64,000 nucleotides of DNA from assembly GCA_017656345.1 (NCBI GenBank), contig JACDNZ010000001.1, positions 1 through 64,000 on the forward strand. Reading direction: 5' to 3'. This stretch comes from Thermosipho sp. (in: thermotogales). GTDB lineage: Bacteria > Thermotogota > Thermotogae > Thermotogales > Fervidobacteriaceae. The position numbers and the translations under genes are program-made. Below are positions 7,606 to 16,939 of this stretch, piece after piece. The notes below the pieces were generated by a model. The model made no database searches. It was not told the origin of the DNA and saw only the letters and a program-made list of their open reading frames with translations. How positions within the stretch are numbered: the first letter of the stretch is position 1; every line of letters starts with the position of its first letter.

Positions 7606-9002
7606 GCTTATTTAATAAAGAATTAGAAATTGTCAACATTGGATTGAAATCATTTTATGAGGATCTTAAGAAACAAGGTGCTAAGGTAGTGCATGTCGAT
7701 TGGAAACCACCATTGGGTGGATCTAGATCCTTAAAAATATTGAATGATTTTTCAAAAATTAGTATTGATGTTGAAAAAGCAAATGCTGAAGCTGTAGAGA
7801 GAATAATGAACTCACAGCCAACTTTAGTTGGAATGGGTATTGCAAGAGAAGTGGTTCCTGGAATGAAAGAGAATATGATTTTACATGCGGGACCACCTAT
7901 AACTTGGAATAGAATGTGTGGACCATTAAAAGGTGCAATAATTGGTGGACTTATATATGAAGGAAAAGCGAGAAATGAACAAGAAGCTATTGAATTAATC
8001 GAATCTGGCGAAATAGAGTTTGATCCATGGCATCATCATGATGGAGTTGGCCCAATGGCTGGAGTAGCAACTCCTTCGATGCCTGTATTCATAATTGAGA
8101 ATAAAACTTATGGAATAAAATCTTATTGTACAATGAATGAGGGTTTGGGAAAGGTTTTAAGATATGGAGCAAATGGGCCAGAGGTAATTGATAGATTAAA
8201 ATGGATGGAAGAAGTTTTATACCCTGTATTGAAAGAGGCATTAGAATTGAAAGGTGAAATTAATCTTAAAAACTTGATTGCCCAAGCTGTTCAGATGGGT
8301 GATGAGTGTCACAATAGGAATAGAGCAGCTACTTCTTTATTTATTAGGGAAATTGCACCAGCAATTTTAGATACGAACTTTTCGAATAAAGAAAAGAAAA
8401 AAGTATTGGAATTTATTAATTCAAATGATCACTTTTTCCTTAATTTGTCTATGCCTGCAGCAAAATCTGCAACATTAGCAGCGGAGGGTATAAAAGGAAG
8501 TACTGTGGTTACTGTAATGGCAAGAAACGGGACAGATTTTGGGATAAGAATTGCAGGACTTCCAAATAAGTGGTTTGTAGGCCCTGCCCAAGAAGTAGAG
8601 GGTTTATATTTCCCAGGATTTACTAAGGAAGATGCAAACCCTGATATTGGAGATAGTACAATTACAGAAACAGGAGGATTTGGAGCTTTCGCGATGGCTG
8701 CGGCTCCTGCAATTGTCAAATTTGTTGGTGGAACTGTCCAAGAAGCAATTGAAACAACCTTGAAAATGTATGAAATTACTGAAACTGAGAATAATACGTA
8801 TAAAATTCCATTTTTAAATTTTAGAGGAACACCAACAGGTCTAAATATTAAAAAAGTAGTAGAAAAAGGTATACTTCCTCGAATCAACACTGGTATTGCT
8901 CATAAGAAGCCGGGAATAGGTCAGGTAGGTGCAGGTTTGACCTATCCACCTATGAATATTTTTATTGATGCTTTAGAAGCATTTGTAAAAGAATATCTTT
9001 AA
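7602..9002 (+). CDS. DUF1116 protein, AllG-like subunit of oxamate carbamoyltransferase
   Basis: A 466-aa DUF1116 (YlbE/AllG) protein. Visible marks are GGSRSLKILNDF near the N-terminus, HAGPPITWNRMCGPLKGA near residue 90, FDPWHHHDGVGPMAGV near residue 145 and MARNGTDFGIR near residue 305. The ATG at 7602 overlaps the preceding stop (ATGA) and follows AAGGAGCTGGGAAG. Together with the two preceding genes it should form a carbamoyl-transferring complex. No carbamate kinase is encoded in the window to use the carbamoyl phosphate, so that enzyme would have to lie elsewhere. Confidence 0.87.
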   Translation: MSLFNKELEIVNIGLKSFYEDLKKQGAKVVHVDWKPPLGGSRSLKILNDFSKISIDVEKANAEAVERIMNSQPTLVGMGIAREVVPGMKENMILHAGPPITWNRMCGPLKGAIIGGLIYEGKARNEQEAIELIESGEIEFDPWHHHDGVGPMAGVATPSMPVFIIENKTYGIKSYCTMNEGLGKVLRYGANGPEVIDRLKWMEEVLYPVLKEALELKGEINLKNLIAQAVQMGDECHNRNRAATSLFIREIAPAILDTNFSNKEKKKVLEFINSNDHFFLNLSMPAAKSATLAAEGIKGSTVVTVMARNGTDFGIRIAGLPNKWFVGPAQEVEGLYFPGFTKEDANPDIGDSTITETGGFGAFAMAAAPAIVKFVGGTVQEAIETTLKMYEITETENNTYKIPFLNFRGTPTGLNIKKVVEKGILPRINTGIAHKKPGIGQVGAGLTYPPMNIFIDALEAFVKEYL

Positions 9003-9020
9003 AAATAAGGGGGTAAAAGT

Positions 9021-9812
9021 ATGACAGGTATTAAAGTGTATGATTTAACTCAAAACATAGGAATTTCAACTCCACCATGGCCAAGCTATGAACCAATGAA
9101 ACTTTGGTATTTCAAAAGAAAGATGCTTCAAAAAGTTAATGGACAAATTGTTCAAACTAGCATGCATAATGGTACACACTTAGATGGTCAAAGGCATTTT
9201 ATGACTGGAGGAAAAGATATCGCTTCATTGCCTTTAGATGGTTATTTGTTTGGAGAAGGAGTTATAGTAGATATTTCAAAAGAAGTAGGTGATTTTGACA
9301 TTTATAAACCTGAGCATTTTTTGAAGGTAGCAAAGGAAAATGGTTTTGAGTATAAAAAAGGTGACATTCTTATAATAAACACTGGATATCACAAATATGC
9401 TTGGGATCAACCAGAAGCAAATGAAGAAAAGTATTTTTATTATCATCCAGGCCCAGATAAAGAGTTTGCTGATTGGGTAAAGGAACTTGAAATTAAATGG
9501 ATAGGAGTTGATTGTGGTTCAGCTGATCATCCGATGAATACAATTTTAAAAGAGTTTAGACCAGATATTGCTAAACTTGCTAATAAACATTTTATTGATA
9601 AATACGGGAAGTCATTGGATGAATATTTTACTGATGAAACTTATCAATTGATGCATAATTATTTATTCCCGGAAATGATTCTTCATGCAGAAAACCTTGG
9701 GGGAGAAATTGATAAAGTTTTAAATAGAAGAATGTATATAGGAATATTCCCGTGGAAATTGGTTGATGGTGAGTCAAGCATTGCCCGTGTTGCTGCATTC
9801 GAAATTATTTAA
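9021..9812 (+). CDS. Cyclase-family metal-dependent hydrolase (PF04199; isatin hydrolase/KynB-like)
   Basis: A 263-aa protein with the metal-binding signature NGTHLDGQRHF near residue 50, matching the HxGTHxDxPxHF motif of arylformamidases and isatin hydrolases. DILIINTGY and IGVDCGSADHPMN are also typical. Members use Mn or Zn to hydrolyse amides, often cyclic ones such as isatin. In this operon a ring-opening step that produces a carbamoyl (ureido) acid for the AllFGH-like complex is plausible but inferred. It starts with ATG after AAGGGGGT, 18 bp after the allG-like gene. Confidence 0.85.
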   Translation: MTGIKVYDLTQNIGISTPPWPSYEPMKLWYFKRKMLQKVNGQIVQTSMHNGTHLDGQRHFMTGGKDIASLPLDGYLFGEGVIVDISKEVGDFDIYKPEHFLKVAKENGFEYKKGDILIINTGYHKYAWDQPEANEEKYFYYHPGPDKEFADWVKELEIKWIGVDCGSADHPMNTILKEFRPDIAKLANKHFIDKYGKSLDEYFTDETYQLMHNYLFPEMILHAENLGGEIDKVLNRRMYIGIFPWKLVDGESSIARVAAFEII

Positions 9813-9857
9813 TAAATTTTGTTAAATAATATAAAAACTTTAAGAAGAGGTGAAATT

Positions 9858-10580
9858 ATGTGGAAAGAAATTCCTGAAAAGGTATCCCAGGAAAAGATTA
9901 CATTTGATGTGAGAGAGTTGGAGCCTATATTATCTGGTCCTTCGTGGAAATTAGAACCATATAAACCGGAAATGGCAAAGTTAAAGGATGGTAGTTATTT
10001 ATACATAAGACCTTTAAAAAAAGAAGAAGTTCCACTTCTGTTACCATTTATGAAAAAATTGTTAGATGTTGACCATGATTTTTATGATATTGTTGGAGCA
10101 AGAGTATATGCAGAATTACTAGGATGGTATAGAAATAGGCTTAAAGATCCATATTTTATGATAGGTACAATTAATGGAAAATTAGCTGGATTTGCAAATG
10201 CTAGAGTGATGAATGAAGATATTCATATTAGTTTACATTCAATGGCATTTGTAAGGGGTTTGAGAGTAGGAGCAATAATGTATTACGCAAAAACAAAGTA
10301 TGCTTTTGAAGTTTTGGGTGCAAAAGAATGGTGGGCGACATATGAAAGTTACAATGGTTTTAAAAGATGGGGATTAGGTATGGCTCAACCTTCATATCCG
10401 TGGCCAGATGTTCAACATGAATTGGGTGGAGCTAAGGTATATTACATAACCAGACAATATTGGGACCTATCGATAAAAGAATATCTTAAACAATTGGTTA
10501 AAACAGAATTAGAAGAACCAACACCAGAAGTAATTGAGGCAAATAAAGAATTGATTATTCCGGATAGTCCTGTGGTTTAA
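9858..10580 (+). CDS. GNAT-like acetyltransferase of unknown substrate
   Basis: A 240-aa protein with an N-acyltransferase-like pattern: YIRPLKKEEVPLLLPF opening the fold near residue 55, MIGTINGKLAGFANARV near residue 105, AMYYAKTKYAFEVLGAKEW and YESYNGFKRWG near residues 140-180, and GGAKVYYITRQYW at the end. The CoA-binding Q/RxxGxG/A loop is not clear, so activity is uncertain. It is the last gene before a strong terminator and lies 45 bp after the hydrolase. ATG 9858 follows AGAAGAGGTG. It could modify an amine product of the pathway, but this is a guess. Confidence 0.6.
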   Translation: MWKEIPEKVSQEKITFDVRELEPILSGPSWKLEPYKPEMAKLKDGSYLYIRPLKKEEVPLLLPFMKKLLDVDHDFYDIVGARVYAELLGWYRNRLKDPYFMIGTINGKLAGFANARVMNEDIHISLHSMAFVRGLRVGAIMYYAKTKYAFEVLGAKEWWATYESYNGFKRWGLGMAQPSYPWPDVQHELGGAKVYYITRQYWDLSIKEYLKQLVKTELEEPTPEVIEANKELIIPDSPVV

Positions 10581-10590
10581 AAAAATTACA

Positions 10591-10624
10591 AAAACTCCCT
10601 GCAAGTTGCAGGGAGTTTTTATTA
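10591..10624. terminator. Bidirectional terminator between the catabolic operon and hutU
   Basis: Arms 10591-10604 and 10606-10619 (AAAACTCCCTGCAA with TTGCAGGGAGTTTT) are perfectly complementary, with T-runs on both strands. It separates the convergent gene ending at 10580 from the minus-strand gene ending at 10634. Confidence 0.92.
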
Positions 10625-10633
10625 AAGCACAAA

Positions 10634-12283
10634 TTAGTCAAGCATTGGAATTCTAAGGCCATGTTTTTTTGCAGTGTTAATTGCAATATCATATCCTGCA
10701 TCAGCATGTCTTACAACACCTAGTCCTACATCATTGGTTAAAACTCTTTCTAATTTTTTGTGAGCTAAGTCAGTTCCATCTGCAACAATTACCATTCCAG
10801 CATGTAATGAATATCCTATTCCTACTCCTCCACCATGATGGAATGAAACCCAGGTTGCACCACTTGCAACATTTAACATAGCGTTTAATATAGGCCAATC
10901 TGCTATTGCGTCACTTCCATCTTTCATTGCTTCAGTTTCTCTATATGGACTTGCAACTGACCCGGTATCATGATGATCTCTTCCTATTACTATTGGTGCA
11001 TCTAATTCACCTTTTTTAACCATTTCGTTGATGGCAAGTCCAAATTCGGCTCTTTCACCTTGACCGAGCCAGCAAATTCTGGCAGGAAGTCCTTGCCATT
11101 TAATTTTCTTTTGAGCTAGTTCAATCCATTTTTTTAAGTGTTCGTCATGTGGAAATAGTTCTAGTACTTTTTTATCAGTTTTAAATATATCTTCAGGATT
11201 GCCTGAAAGTGCTACCCATCTAAATGGTCCTTTACCTTCTGAGAATAGATCTCTAATGTACTCTGGAACATATCCAGGAATGTTAAATGCATCTTTTACA
11301 CCATGATCGTATGCAAGTCGTCTTATGTTATTACCGTATTCAAAAACTTTTGCACCTTGTTTTTGCATTTCAAGAATTGCTTCAATATGTCTTACTACAC
11401 TATCATAAACAAGTTCCAGATATTTTTTTGGATTTTCTTTTCTTAATTTTATTGCTTCTTCGAAAGTCATTCCTTTAGGAACATAACCATTGAGAGGATC
11501 ATGAGCAGCAGTCTGATCAGTAACTATATCAGGGATAATTCCTCTTTTAACTAGTTCAGGATGTACTTCTGCTGCGTTTGCAAGGAGCCCAACTGACAGA
11601 GGTTTTCCCTCTTTTGTTGCTTCCATTACCATTTTAATTGCTTCATCAAGATTGTCTGTCCAAGTATCCAAATAACCAGTGTTTAATCTTCTTTCAATCA
11701 TTCTTTTGTCTATTTCAACTGCAAGTACAACACCATCGTTTAAAGTTACTGCAAGTGGTTGTGCGCCTCCCATTTCACCTAATCCGGCAGTTAATACCCA
11801 TTTGCCTTTGAGAGTTCCATTGAAATATTTTTTTGCTACTGCAAAGAAAGTTTCATATGTTCCTTGAAGAATCCCCTGAGTTCCAATATAAATCCAACTT
11901 CCAGCTGTCATTTGACCATACATTATTAAACCTCTTGCTTCTAAGTCTCTAAAGTATTCCCAGTTAGCCCATTTTGGGACTAAGTTCGAATTTGCAATAA
12001 GTACTCTTGGAGCCCATTCATTTGTCTTAAAGACAGCTACTGGTTTTCCACTTTGTATAAGTAATGTTTCATCCATTTCCAAGGTTTTTAAGGTTTCAAC
12101 AATTTTATCGAATGCCTCCCAATTTCTTGCAGCCCTTCCTGTTCCACCATAAACTATGAGGTTTGCAGGATCTCTAGCCACTTCAGGATCTAAGTTATTC
12201 ATAAGCATTCTCATTGGCGCTTCAGTTTGCCAATTTTTACAAGAAAGTTTTGTTCCTCTTGGAGCTTTAATAATCCTATTCAT
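10634..12283 (-). CDS. hutU: Urocanate hydratase (urocanase)
   Basis: A 549-aa protein close to urocanase over its full length. It carries [20 protein letters not shown] near residue 120, [20 protein letters not shown] near residue 400 with the conserved Cys, and [15 protein letters not shown] after it. Urocanase uses tightly bound NAD+ to hydrate urocanate to imidazolonepropionate in histidine breakdown. No hutH, hutI or hutG is present in the window, so here it is an orphan. It is last in a minus-strand series, 15 bp after the M20 gene, with AAGGGGGT before the ATG. Confidence 0.92.
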   Translation of the reverse strand: MNRIIKAPRGTKLSCKNWQTEAPMRMLMNNLDPEVARDPANLIVYGGTGRAARNWEAFDKIVETLKTLEMDETLLIQSGKPVAVFKTNEWAPRVLIANSNLVPKWANWEYFRDLEARGLIMYGQMTAGSWIYIGTQGILQGTYETFFAVAKKYFNGTLKGKWVLTAGLGEMGGAQPLAVTLNDGVVLAVEIDKRMIERRLNTGYLDTWTDNLDEAIKMVMEATKEGKPLSVGLLANAAEVHPELVKRGIIPDIVTDQTAAHDPLNGYVPKGMTFEEAIKLRKENPKKYLELVYDSVVRHIEAILEMQKQGAKVFEYGNNIRRLAYDHGVKDAFNIPGYVPEYIRDLFSEGKGPFRWVALSGNPEDIFKTDKKVLELFPHDEHLKKWIELAQKKIKWQGLPARICWLGQGERAEFGLAINEMVKKGELDAPIVIGRDHHDTGSVASPYRETEAMKDGSDAIADWPILNAMLNVASGATWVSFHHGGGVGIGYSLHAGMVIVADGTDLAHKKLERVLTNDVGLGVVRHADAGYDIAINTAKKHGLRIPMLD

Positions 12284-12298
12284 AAAAATACCCCCTTA

Positions 12299-13531
12299 TT
12301 AAGAATTTGCAATTAAATACGCATATACTTTAGTATCACTTATTAGGTTTTCAATTTTGACATATTCATTTGGTTGGTGTGCTGTTTCATCAATAGTGGC
12401 CCATACAACAGCTGGAAAACCTTCTCTTCTAACTATAGCTGCACATGTTCCACCACCAATACCTCCGATTCTTGGATTAATATTTTTAATAGTCTTTATT
12501 GCATTGGATAATTTTATGACAATTTCGGAATTTGGATCTGTTGGTGGAGCAGCTTGTTCGAATTGCAATTTATCGATTGTTATTTTAATGTTATATTTTT
12601 TCGAAAAGCTTTTTGCTTGTGAGAGAATATCTGTATAAATACTTTCGATATTGTATTCAGGTAAAACTCTACAATCAAAGTATAAAGTATCAGTACCGGG
12701 GATGGTATTTATATTATCAACATTTGTCAATTTTTTGGTAGGTTCAAAAGAACTTTTTGGATAATCAAATAGTTTGTTTTCAGCATTATATTTTGTATGT
12801 AGATACTCATCAAGAAAAGTGGCAAATTTCATACCATATCTATGTGCGTTTAAGGCAATATCTGGCCTTGAAGCATGAGCTTGTTTGCCTTCTGTGGTTA
12901 TTTTTAACCACATTATTGATTTTTCAGCTATTTCTATGAACCCCCCATCAGGTTCACCAGCATCAGGTACGATAAATAAATCGTCTTTTGAAAATATGTT
13001 TTGTTTTACAAGATATTTAATACCAAATTCAGAACCTGTTTCTTCATCTGAAACAAGAGCGATTCCAATATTATCTTTTGGCCTTATCCCAAGGTCAATT
13101 ACAGCCTTTACACCATATATTGAAGCGATTAATGAAGAACCATTATCTTCAGCTCCTCGGCCAAATATTTTTCCATCTTTTTCTATAGGTTTAAATGGGT
13201 CATTTTCCCATAGAGATAAATCTCCAGCAGGTACTTTATCCATGTGAGTTATTATCCATATGGTTCTTTTTCCTTCTGTCCCCTTGTATATAGCAACTAT
13301 ATTTGGTCTGAATTTATAAGGGACAATTTCATCTGGAGCATCGTATCTTTTAATTTCGTCAAATCCCCAATTGCCAATTAATTCTTCCAACCATTCTGCC
13401 ATTTCTTTTTCACCAGGGCCACCTGATCTAGGGTTTACTGAATTAATGGATATGAATTTTTTCATGGATTCGATAATACTTGGTTTTAATTTCTCAACTT
13501 GATTTACAATTTTTTCTTTCTGGTTATTCAT
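12299..13531 (-). CDS. M20-family metallohydrolase (amidohydrolase/peptidase)
   Basis: A 410-aa M20 zinc hydrolase. The ligands are visible in order: WIITHMDKVP near residue 92, GRGAEDNGSS near 125, SDEETGSE near 160, PDAGEPDGG near 190 and DETAHQPNEY near the end. The dimerisation domain lies at about 205-320. Relatives include dipeptidases, succinyl-DAP desuccinylases and N-carbamoyl or acyl amino-acid hydrolases; the substrate cannot be read from the sequence. It lies between Nudix and hutU genes with 7- and 15-bp gaps, so co-transcription is likely. Confidence 0.85.
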   Translation of the reverse strand: MNNQKEKIVNQVEKLKPSIIESMKKFISINSVNPRSGGPGEKEMAEWLEELIGNWGFDEIKRYDAPDEIVPYKFRPNIVAIYKGTEGKRTIWIITHMDKVPAGDLSLWENDPFKPIEKDGKIFGRGAEDNGSSLIASIYGVKAVIDLGIRPKDNIGIALVSDEETGSEFGIKYLVKQNIFSKDDLFIVPDAGEPDGGFIEIAEKSIMWLKITTEGKQAHASRPDIALNAHRYGMKFATFLDEYLHTKYNAENKLFDYPKSSFEPTKKLTNVDNINTIPGTDTLYFDCRVLPEYNIESIYTDILSQAKSFSKKYNIKITIDKLQFEQAAPPTDPNSEIVIKLSNAIKTIKNINPRIGGIGGGTCAAIVRREGFPAVVWATIDETAHQPNEYVKIENLISDTKVYAYLIANS

Positions 13532-13538
13532 TTGGTTA

Positions 13539-14102
13539 TTACCTCCTTTTTATCCTCAGATAAGCTTCGTAAGCTAATCTGGCAGTTATTCCCCAAATTA
13601 TTGTATTTTTATATTCATAAAACAAGATTTTATATTTGCCTTTTCTCCAATTATAATTTTTACCGTTGGGAATTAAGTGATATGGGAAATTCTGGGGTGT
13701 TTTTATTTCAACATCCACATTATAAGTAAATTTGGGAGTTTTAAAAAAGTCAATTGGGACCTTGAAAACATACTCAACTTCATTTTTGTTAATAGTGAAG
13801 TTTGTTTCTTCAAGTTCGGCTATGTAAGGATGAATAACCATATTAAAAGGTGTAATTAATGATTTTATTTTCCCATAAATTTTTTTAGGTTTCACACCAA
13901 GTTCCTCATAAAATTCTCTTATTGCAGCTTTTAAAGGTTCTTCATTGTCTTCAATTTTACCGCCTGGAAAAGAAGCTTCGTAGGGTTGTATTTTTAGATT
14001 TTTTGAACGCATTTCAAATAAAAAATAGTCATTGTTTATTATTGGAATAATTACTGAATATTCTGAAGTAGGTTCTAAAAAACCGTTTTCGAAATATAGC
14101 AT
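13539..14102 (-). CDS. Nudix hydrolase, CoA-pyrophosphatase-like
   Basis: A 187-aa Nudix protein. The Nudix box is complete near residues 47-70 (GGKIEDNE, then REFYEELGV), matching GX5EX7REUXEEXGU. The preceding FPGG and the length are like the CoA diphosphatases (NudL/YeaB), but the UPF0035 signature is not fully convincing, so ADP-ribose or other nucleotides remain possible. Enzymes of this fold cleave nucleoside diphosphates linked to other moieties using Mg or Mn. It is 7 bp upstream of the M20 gene and 8 bp downstream of the beta-propeller gene. Confidence 0.8.
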   Translation of the reverse strand: MLYFENGFLEPTSEYSVIIPIINNDYFLFEMRSKNLKIQPYEASFPGGKIEDNEEPLKAAIREFYEELGVKPKKIYGKIKSLITPFNMVIHPYIAELEETNFTINKNEVEYVFKVPIDFFKTPKFTYNVDVEIKTPQNFPYHLIPNGKNYNWRKGKYKILFYEYKNTIIWGITARLAYEAYLRIKRR

Positions 14103-14110
14103 ATTCTCAC

Positions 14111-15766
14111 CTAATTATTTATTGAGGAGGAATTCATATTGTCTTTAAAAATGTTAAACCAAGAATCGGGATTAACATCATTTGTTGAAATTGCTATAAC
14201 TTTTTTACCAACTCCATATAAAATACCATCATCAAATACTAGGTGACGTGTTTCAGGGAACGATGTTGTATAGTTTATTTTGTAATCTTTTCTGTCAATA
14301 AACAAAATTTTACCGGAAGATGTTAAAATATAAATATTATTTTTGCCCAAAATACCATCTATTATTTCTTCATCCGAATTGAAAATAACTTTGTTATTTT
14401 TCAAAATTTTATATTTTTCGAATATATATTCATTTCCAAAATCGTCGAGTAATACAAATGAATTTTCAGGAGGAATTACTGGATTTTCTGAAAAGAAAGC
14501 AATATTTTTAATTTTTCCAACAAATTTCTCTTTGTGATTGTCTATCCAAAGGTATCCCATGGCGTCGACTGAATATATTTTTCCAGAAAGAGAAACATAA
14601 GGACCAGAAATTGGCCATTTACCAATCTTATATTGGTTTATGACTTTACCATCTCTAATCTCGTATAATATTCCTTCATCAGATAGTGCATAAATTATCA
14701 TACCATCCCAGGCTACTCCCAAAGTTAAATCTGAATCAAGAGTAACTTTCCACTGAAAATTTCCATAATAACTAAAAGCATAGACGTTATTATCCCAACA
14801 GGTTACTATTAATGTATCATCAGTTAAGGTTAAATGCCCGGTTATTATAAACGGAAGTCGATAATCCCAGATTATACTTCCATTTTTTAAAGCCATAATT
14901 TTCCCATTGGTTGTCCCTACAAAAAGAATACCATTATTTGCAACTGGTTTAGCTTTTACTTCTAAATTTAAATCATATGTCCAGAGAACTTTAATTTCCC
15001 CCTTTGGGATTGTGTTGTTTTGTAAAACTGCTACACCATTTATTTGATAAGGATAAGTGGTTACGTTTAGATCTTTTGTAATGATGTAATTTCCTATATA
15101 AAGATTTTCACCATCTGAAATTAATTTTTTTCCATTTACTTTTCGTGAAAAGACCAATTTGTTGTTATTATCATAAATTCTAATTTCATTATTGTACAGT
15201 ATTGCATGATAACCAATAAATTCATAATCTTGTGCATGAGCATAATGCTCAATATATTTTGGATACATTGGTTCTGTGACATTAAAAATTACTAACCCTT
15301 TTTCGGTGAATACTGCTAGATAACCATTACTTAGTTTTAACCTTTCAAAAGTTTCGTTGTTTGGACTAATTGTCCATATGATTTTTCCATCTTTTATAGC
15401 AACAACTTGACCTAATTGGATTCCAAAAATAAATTCTTTGTAAACTTGGACATATTTTAAATCGTCTGAAATTAATTTGACAAACATTAAATTATCATTT
15501 TCTAATTTGTACAGTTTGTTGAAAGATAAGAAATAATTTTCCCCTACATATGTTGGAGATTCAATTTCAATTTCTTTTCCAGTGTCTAGATTAAGAATTG
15601 CATTATGTTTTATGATATAAATTTTGTTTTCGATGGTGACAATCCCAGAGAATATTCCAGTTTTAATTTTTTCTAATGACTTATAAACTCCATCATTTGA
15701 AAGAAAATAAACTTGGGAAACTACTATGGTGGATAAAAGGATAAATAACAGAAAATATTTTTTCAT
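14111..15766 (-). CDS. Secreted PQQ-like beta-propeller repeat protein
   Basis: A 551-aa protein with an N-terminal signal peptide (MKKYFLLFILLSTIVVSQV) and then repeated blades of about 35-45 residues. Clear copies are KAKPVANNGILFVGTTNGKI, LTDDTLIVTCWDNNVYAFS and AWDGMIIYALSDEGILYEI at about residues 275-375. This is the PQQ/WD-like propeller pattern without an obvious cofactor site or catalytic domain. It probably acts outside the membrane as a binding or scaffold protein. It lies 8-9 bp from the genes on either side. Function unknown. Confidence 0.7.
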   Translation of the reverse strand: MKKYFLLFILLSTIVVSQVYFLSNDGVYKSLEKIKTGIFSGIVTIENKIYIIKHNAILNLDTGKEIEIESPTYVGENYFLSFNKLYKLENDNLMFVKLISDDLKYVQVYKEFIFGIQLGQVVAIKDGKIIWTISPNNETFERLKLSNGYLAVFTEKGLVIFNVTEPMYPKYIEHYAHAQDYEFIGYHAILYNNEIRIYDNNNKLVFSRKVNGKKLISDGENLYIGNYIITKDLNVTTYPYQINGVAVLQNNTIPKGEIKVLWTYDLNLEVKAKPVANNGILFVGTTNGKIMALKNGSIIWDYRLPFIITGHLTLTDDTLIVTCWDNNVYAFSYYGNFQWKVTLDSDLTLGVAWDGMIIYALSDEGILYEIRDGKVINQYKIGKWPISGPYVSLSGKIYSVDAMGYLWIDNHKEKFVGKIKNIAFFSENPVIPPENSFVLLDDFGNEYIFEKYKILKNNKVIFNSDEEIIDGILGKNNIYILTSSGKILFIDRKDYKINYTTSFPETRHLVFDDGILYGVGKKVIAISTNDVNPDSWFNIFKDNMNSSSINN

Positions 15767-15774
15767 TTTATCAC

Positions 15775-16938
15775 CTATTTCAAATTTTCTATTTCAAGAA
15801 GAAAGAATTTAAGATATTGTGTTTCAAAAATATTTAATACATAAGGATGGTCATATGGTTGACCACCTTTATATAAAATTCTAGCTAATTTATTAGAATC
15901 ATTTGCAGCTGATAATACGGTTGAAGAAAATTCATTTTCAGAGATAACTTGAGTACATGAAGATGTTGCAAGGATTCCATTTTCTTTTAAAATTTTCATC
16001 GCTCTTAAATTAATTTCTTTATAACCTCTGATGGCTGATTTTTTGTTTGAAGCGCTTTTTGCGAATGATGGTGGATCAATAGATACAATATCAAAATAAG
16101 TTGAGGTTTTATCAAATGTTTTCAGGAAATCAAAAGCGTTACCAACAATTAATTCATAGTTTTTAAAGCCATTTTCTTTTAAAATCAATTCTGCAACATT
16201 TATAGCTCTTTCTGAATAATCAATAAAGGTAACATGTTTTGCTCCGAATTTCAACATGTGCAGTCCAAAATTTCCAGTATACGAAAAACAATCAAGACAT
16301 ACTTTATGCTCGACGTAATTTTTTAAAGATAGTGCATTGAATCTTTGGTCCAAAAAAGCTCCTGTTTTTTGCCCCAATGTATCAGCAAAAAATTTAATAT
16401 CATTTACTTTAAATGGAATTAATTCTGGACCATTTTTATATATCCAAGCTTTAAATATATTTAAGCCTTCTTTTTTCCGGGAAGAACTATCAGATTTTTC
16501 AAATATTCCCTTCGGTTCAAACAGTTCAACTAAAATATCGACAATGTAATTTTTAAATTTTTCAATACCCAGTGTGTTTACTTCTATTACTAGGAATTCA
16601 TCAAATTTGTCCACAATAATACCTGGCAAGTTATCTGCTTCAGAAAAGATTACTCTAAAACTATTTTCAAATTTGTTTCTCCTTTTTAAAGCTTGAATAA
16701 TTCGTTTCTTAAAAAAATCTTTATCAATTTTTTCATTTTTTCTTGTTAATAGTCTTATTCTAATTTTAGAATTAAAATTGATATATCCTTTTCCAATAAA
16801 GTGTTTTTCGTGATTGAAAACATCAACTATATTTCCGTTTTCAATTTCTCCTTCAACTTTTTCAATTTCGTTATCATAAATCCATGGATGTCCATTTTTT
16901 ATACGGTTCTTTAAGTCTTTTTTTAAAAATACCTTCAT
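15775..16938 (-). CDS. RlmI-like class I SAM-dependent rRNA (cytosine-C5) methyltransferase
   Basis: A 387-aa protein of the RlmI/YwbD family (COG1092). It has an N-terminal PUA domain with NGHPWIYDNEI near residue 20, an EEHD-like central region with FSEADNLPGIIVD, and a Rossmann domain with DCFSYTGNFGLHML near 210 and SIDPPSFAKS near 285. It likely methylates a 23S rRNA cytosine, with the Cys of SSCTQ as a family feature. I start at the ATG at 16938, just after the dehydrogenase stop and preceded by GGGAGGTAAT. An upstream extension would be in-frame read-through of that overlap. Confidence 0.87.
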   Translation of the reverse strand: MKVFLKKDLKNRIKNGHPWIYDNEIEKVEGEIENGNIVDVFNHEKHFIGKGYINFNSKIRIRLLTRKNEKIDKDFFKKRIIQALKRRNKFENSFRVIFSEADNLPGIIVDKFDEFLVIEVNTLGIEKFKNYIVDILVELFEPKGIFEKSDSSSRKKEGLNIFKAWIYKNGPELIPFKVNDIKFFADTLGQKTGAFLDQRFNALSLKNYVEHKVCLDCFSYTGNFGLHMLKFGAKHVTFIDYSERAINVAELILKENGFKNYELIVGNAFDFLKTFDKTSTYFDIVSIDPPSFAKSASNKKSAIRGYKEINLRAMKILKENGILATSSCTQVISENEFSSTVLSAANDSNKLARILYKGGQPYDHPYVLNIFETQYLKFFLLEIENLK

Positions 16939-16939
16939 A

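Noticed and set aside
10681-11867. Plus-strand open frames opposite hutU
   Set aside because: They are antisense shadows of a highly conserved gene, rich in Leu and His as expected from reversed codons.
12299-13531. M20 protein as the N-acetyl-DAP deacetylase of the lysine pathway
   Set aside because: It belongs to the same superfamily, but it is 20 kb from the dap operon and its motifs do not single out that substrate.
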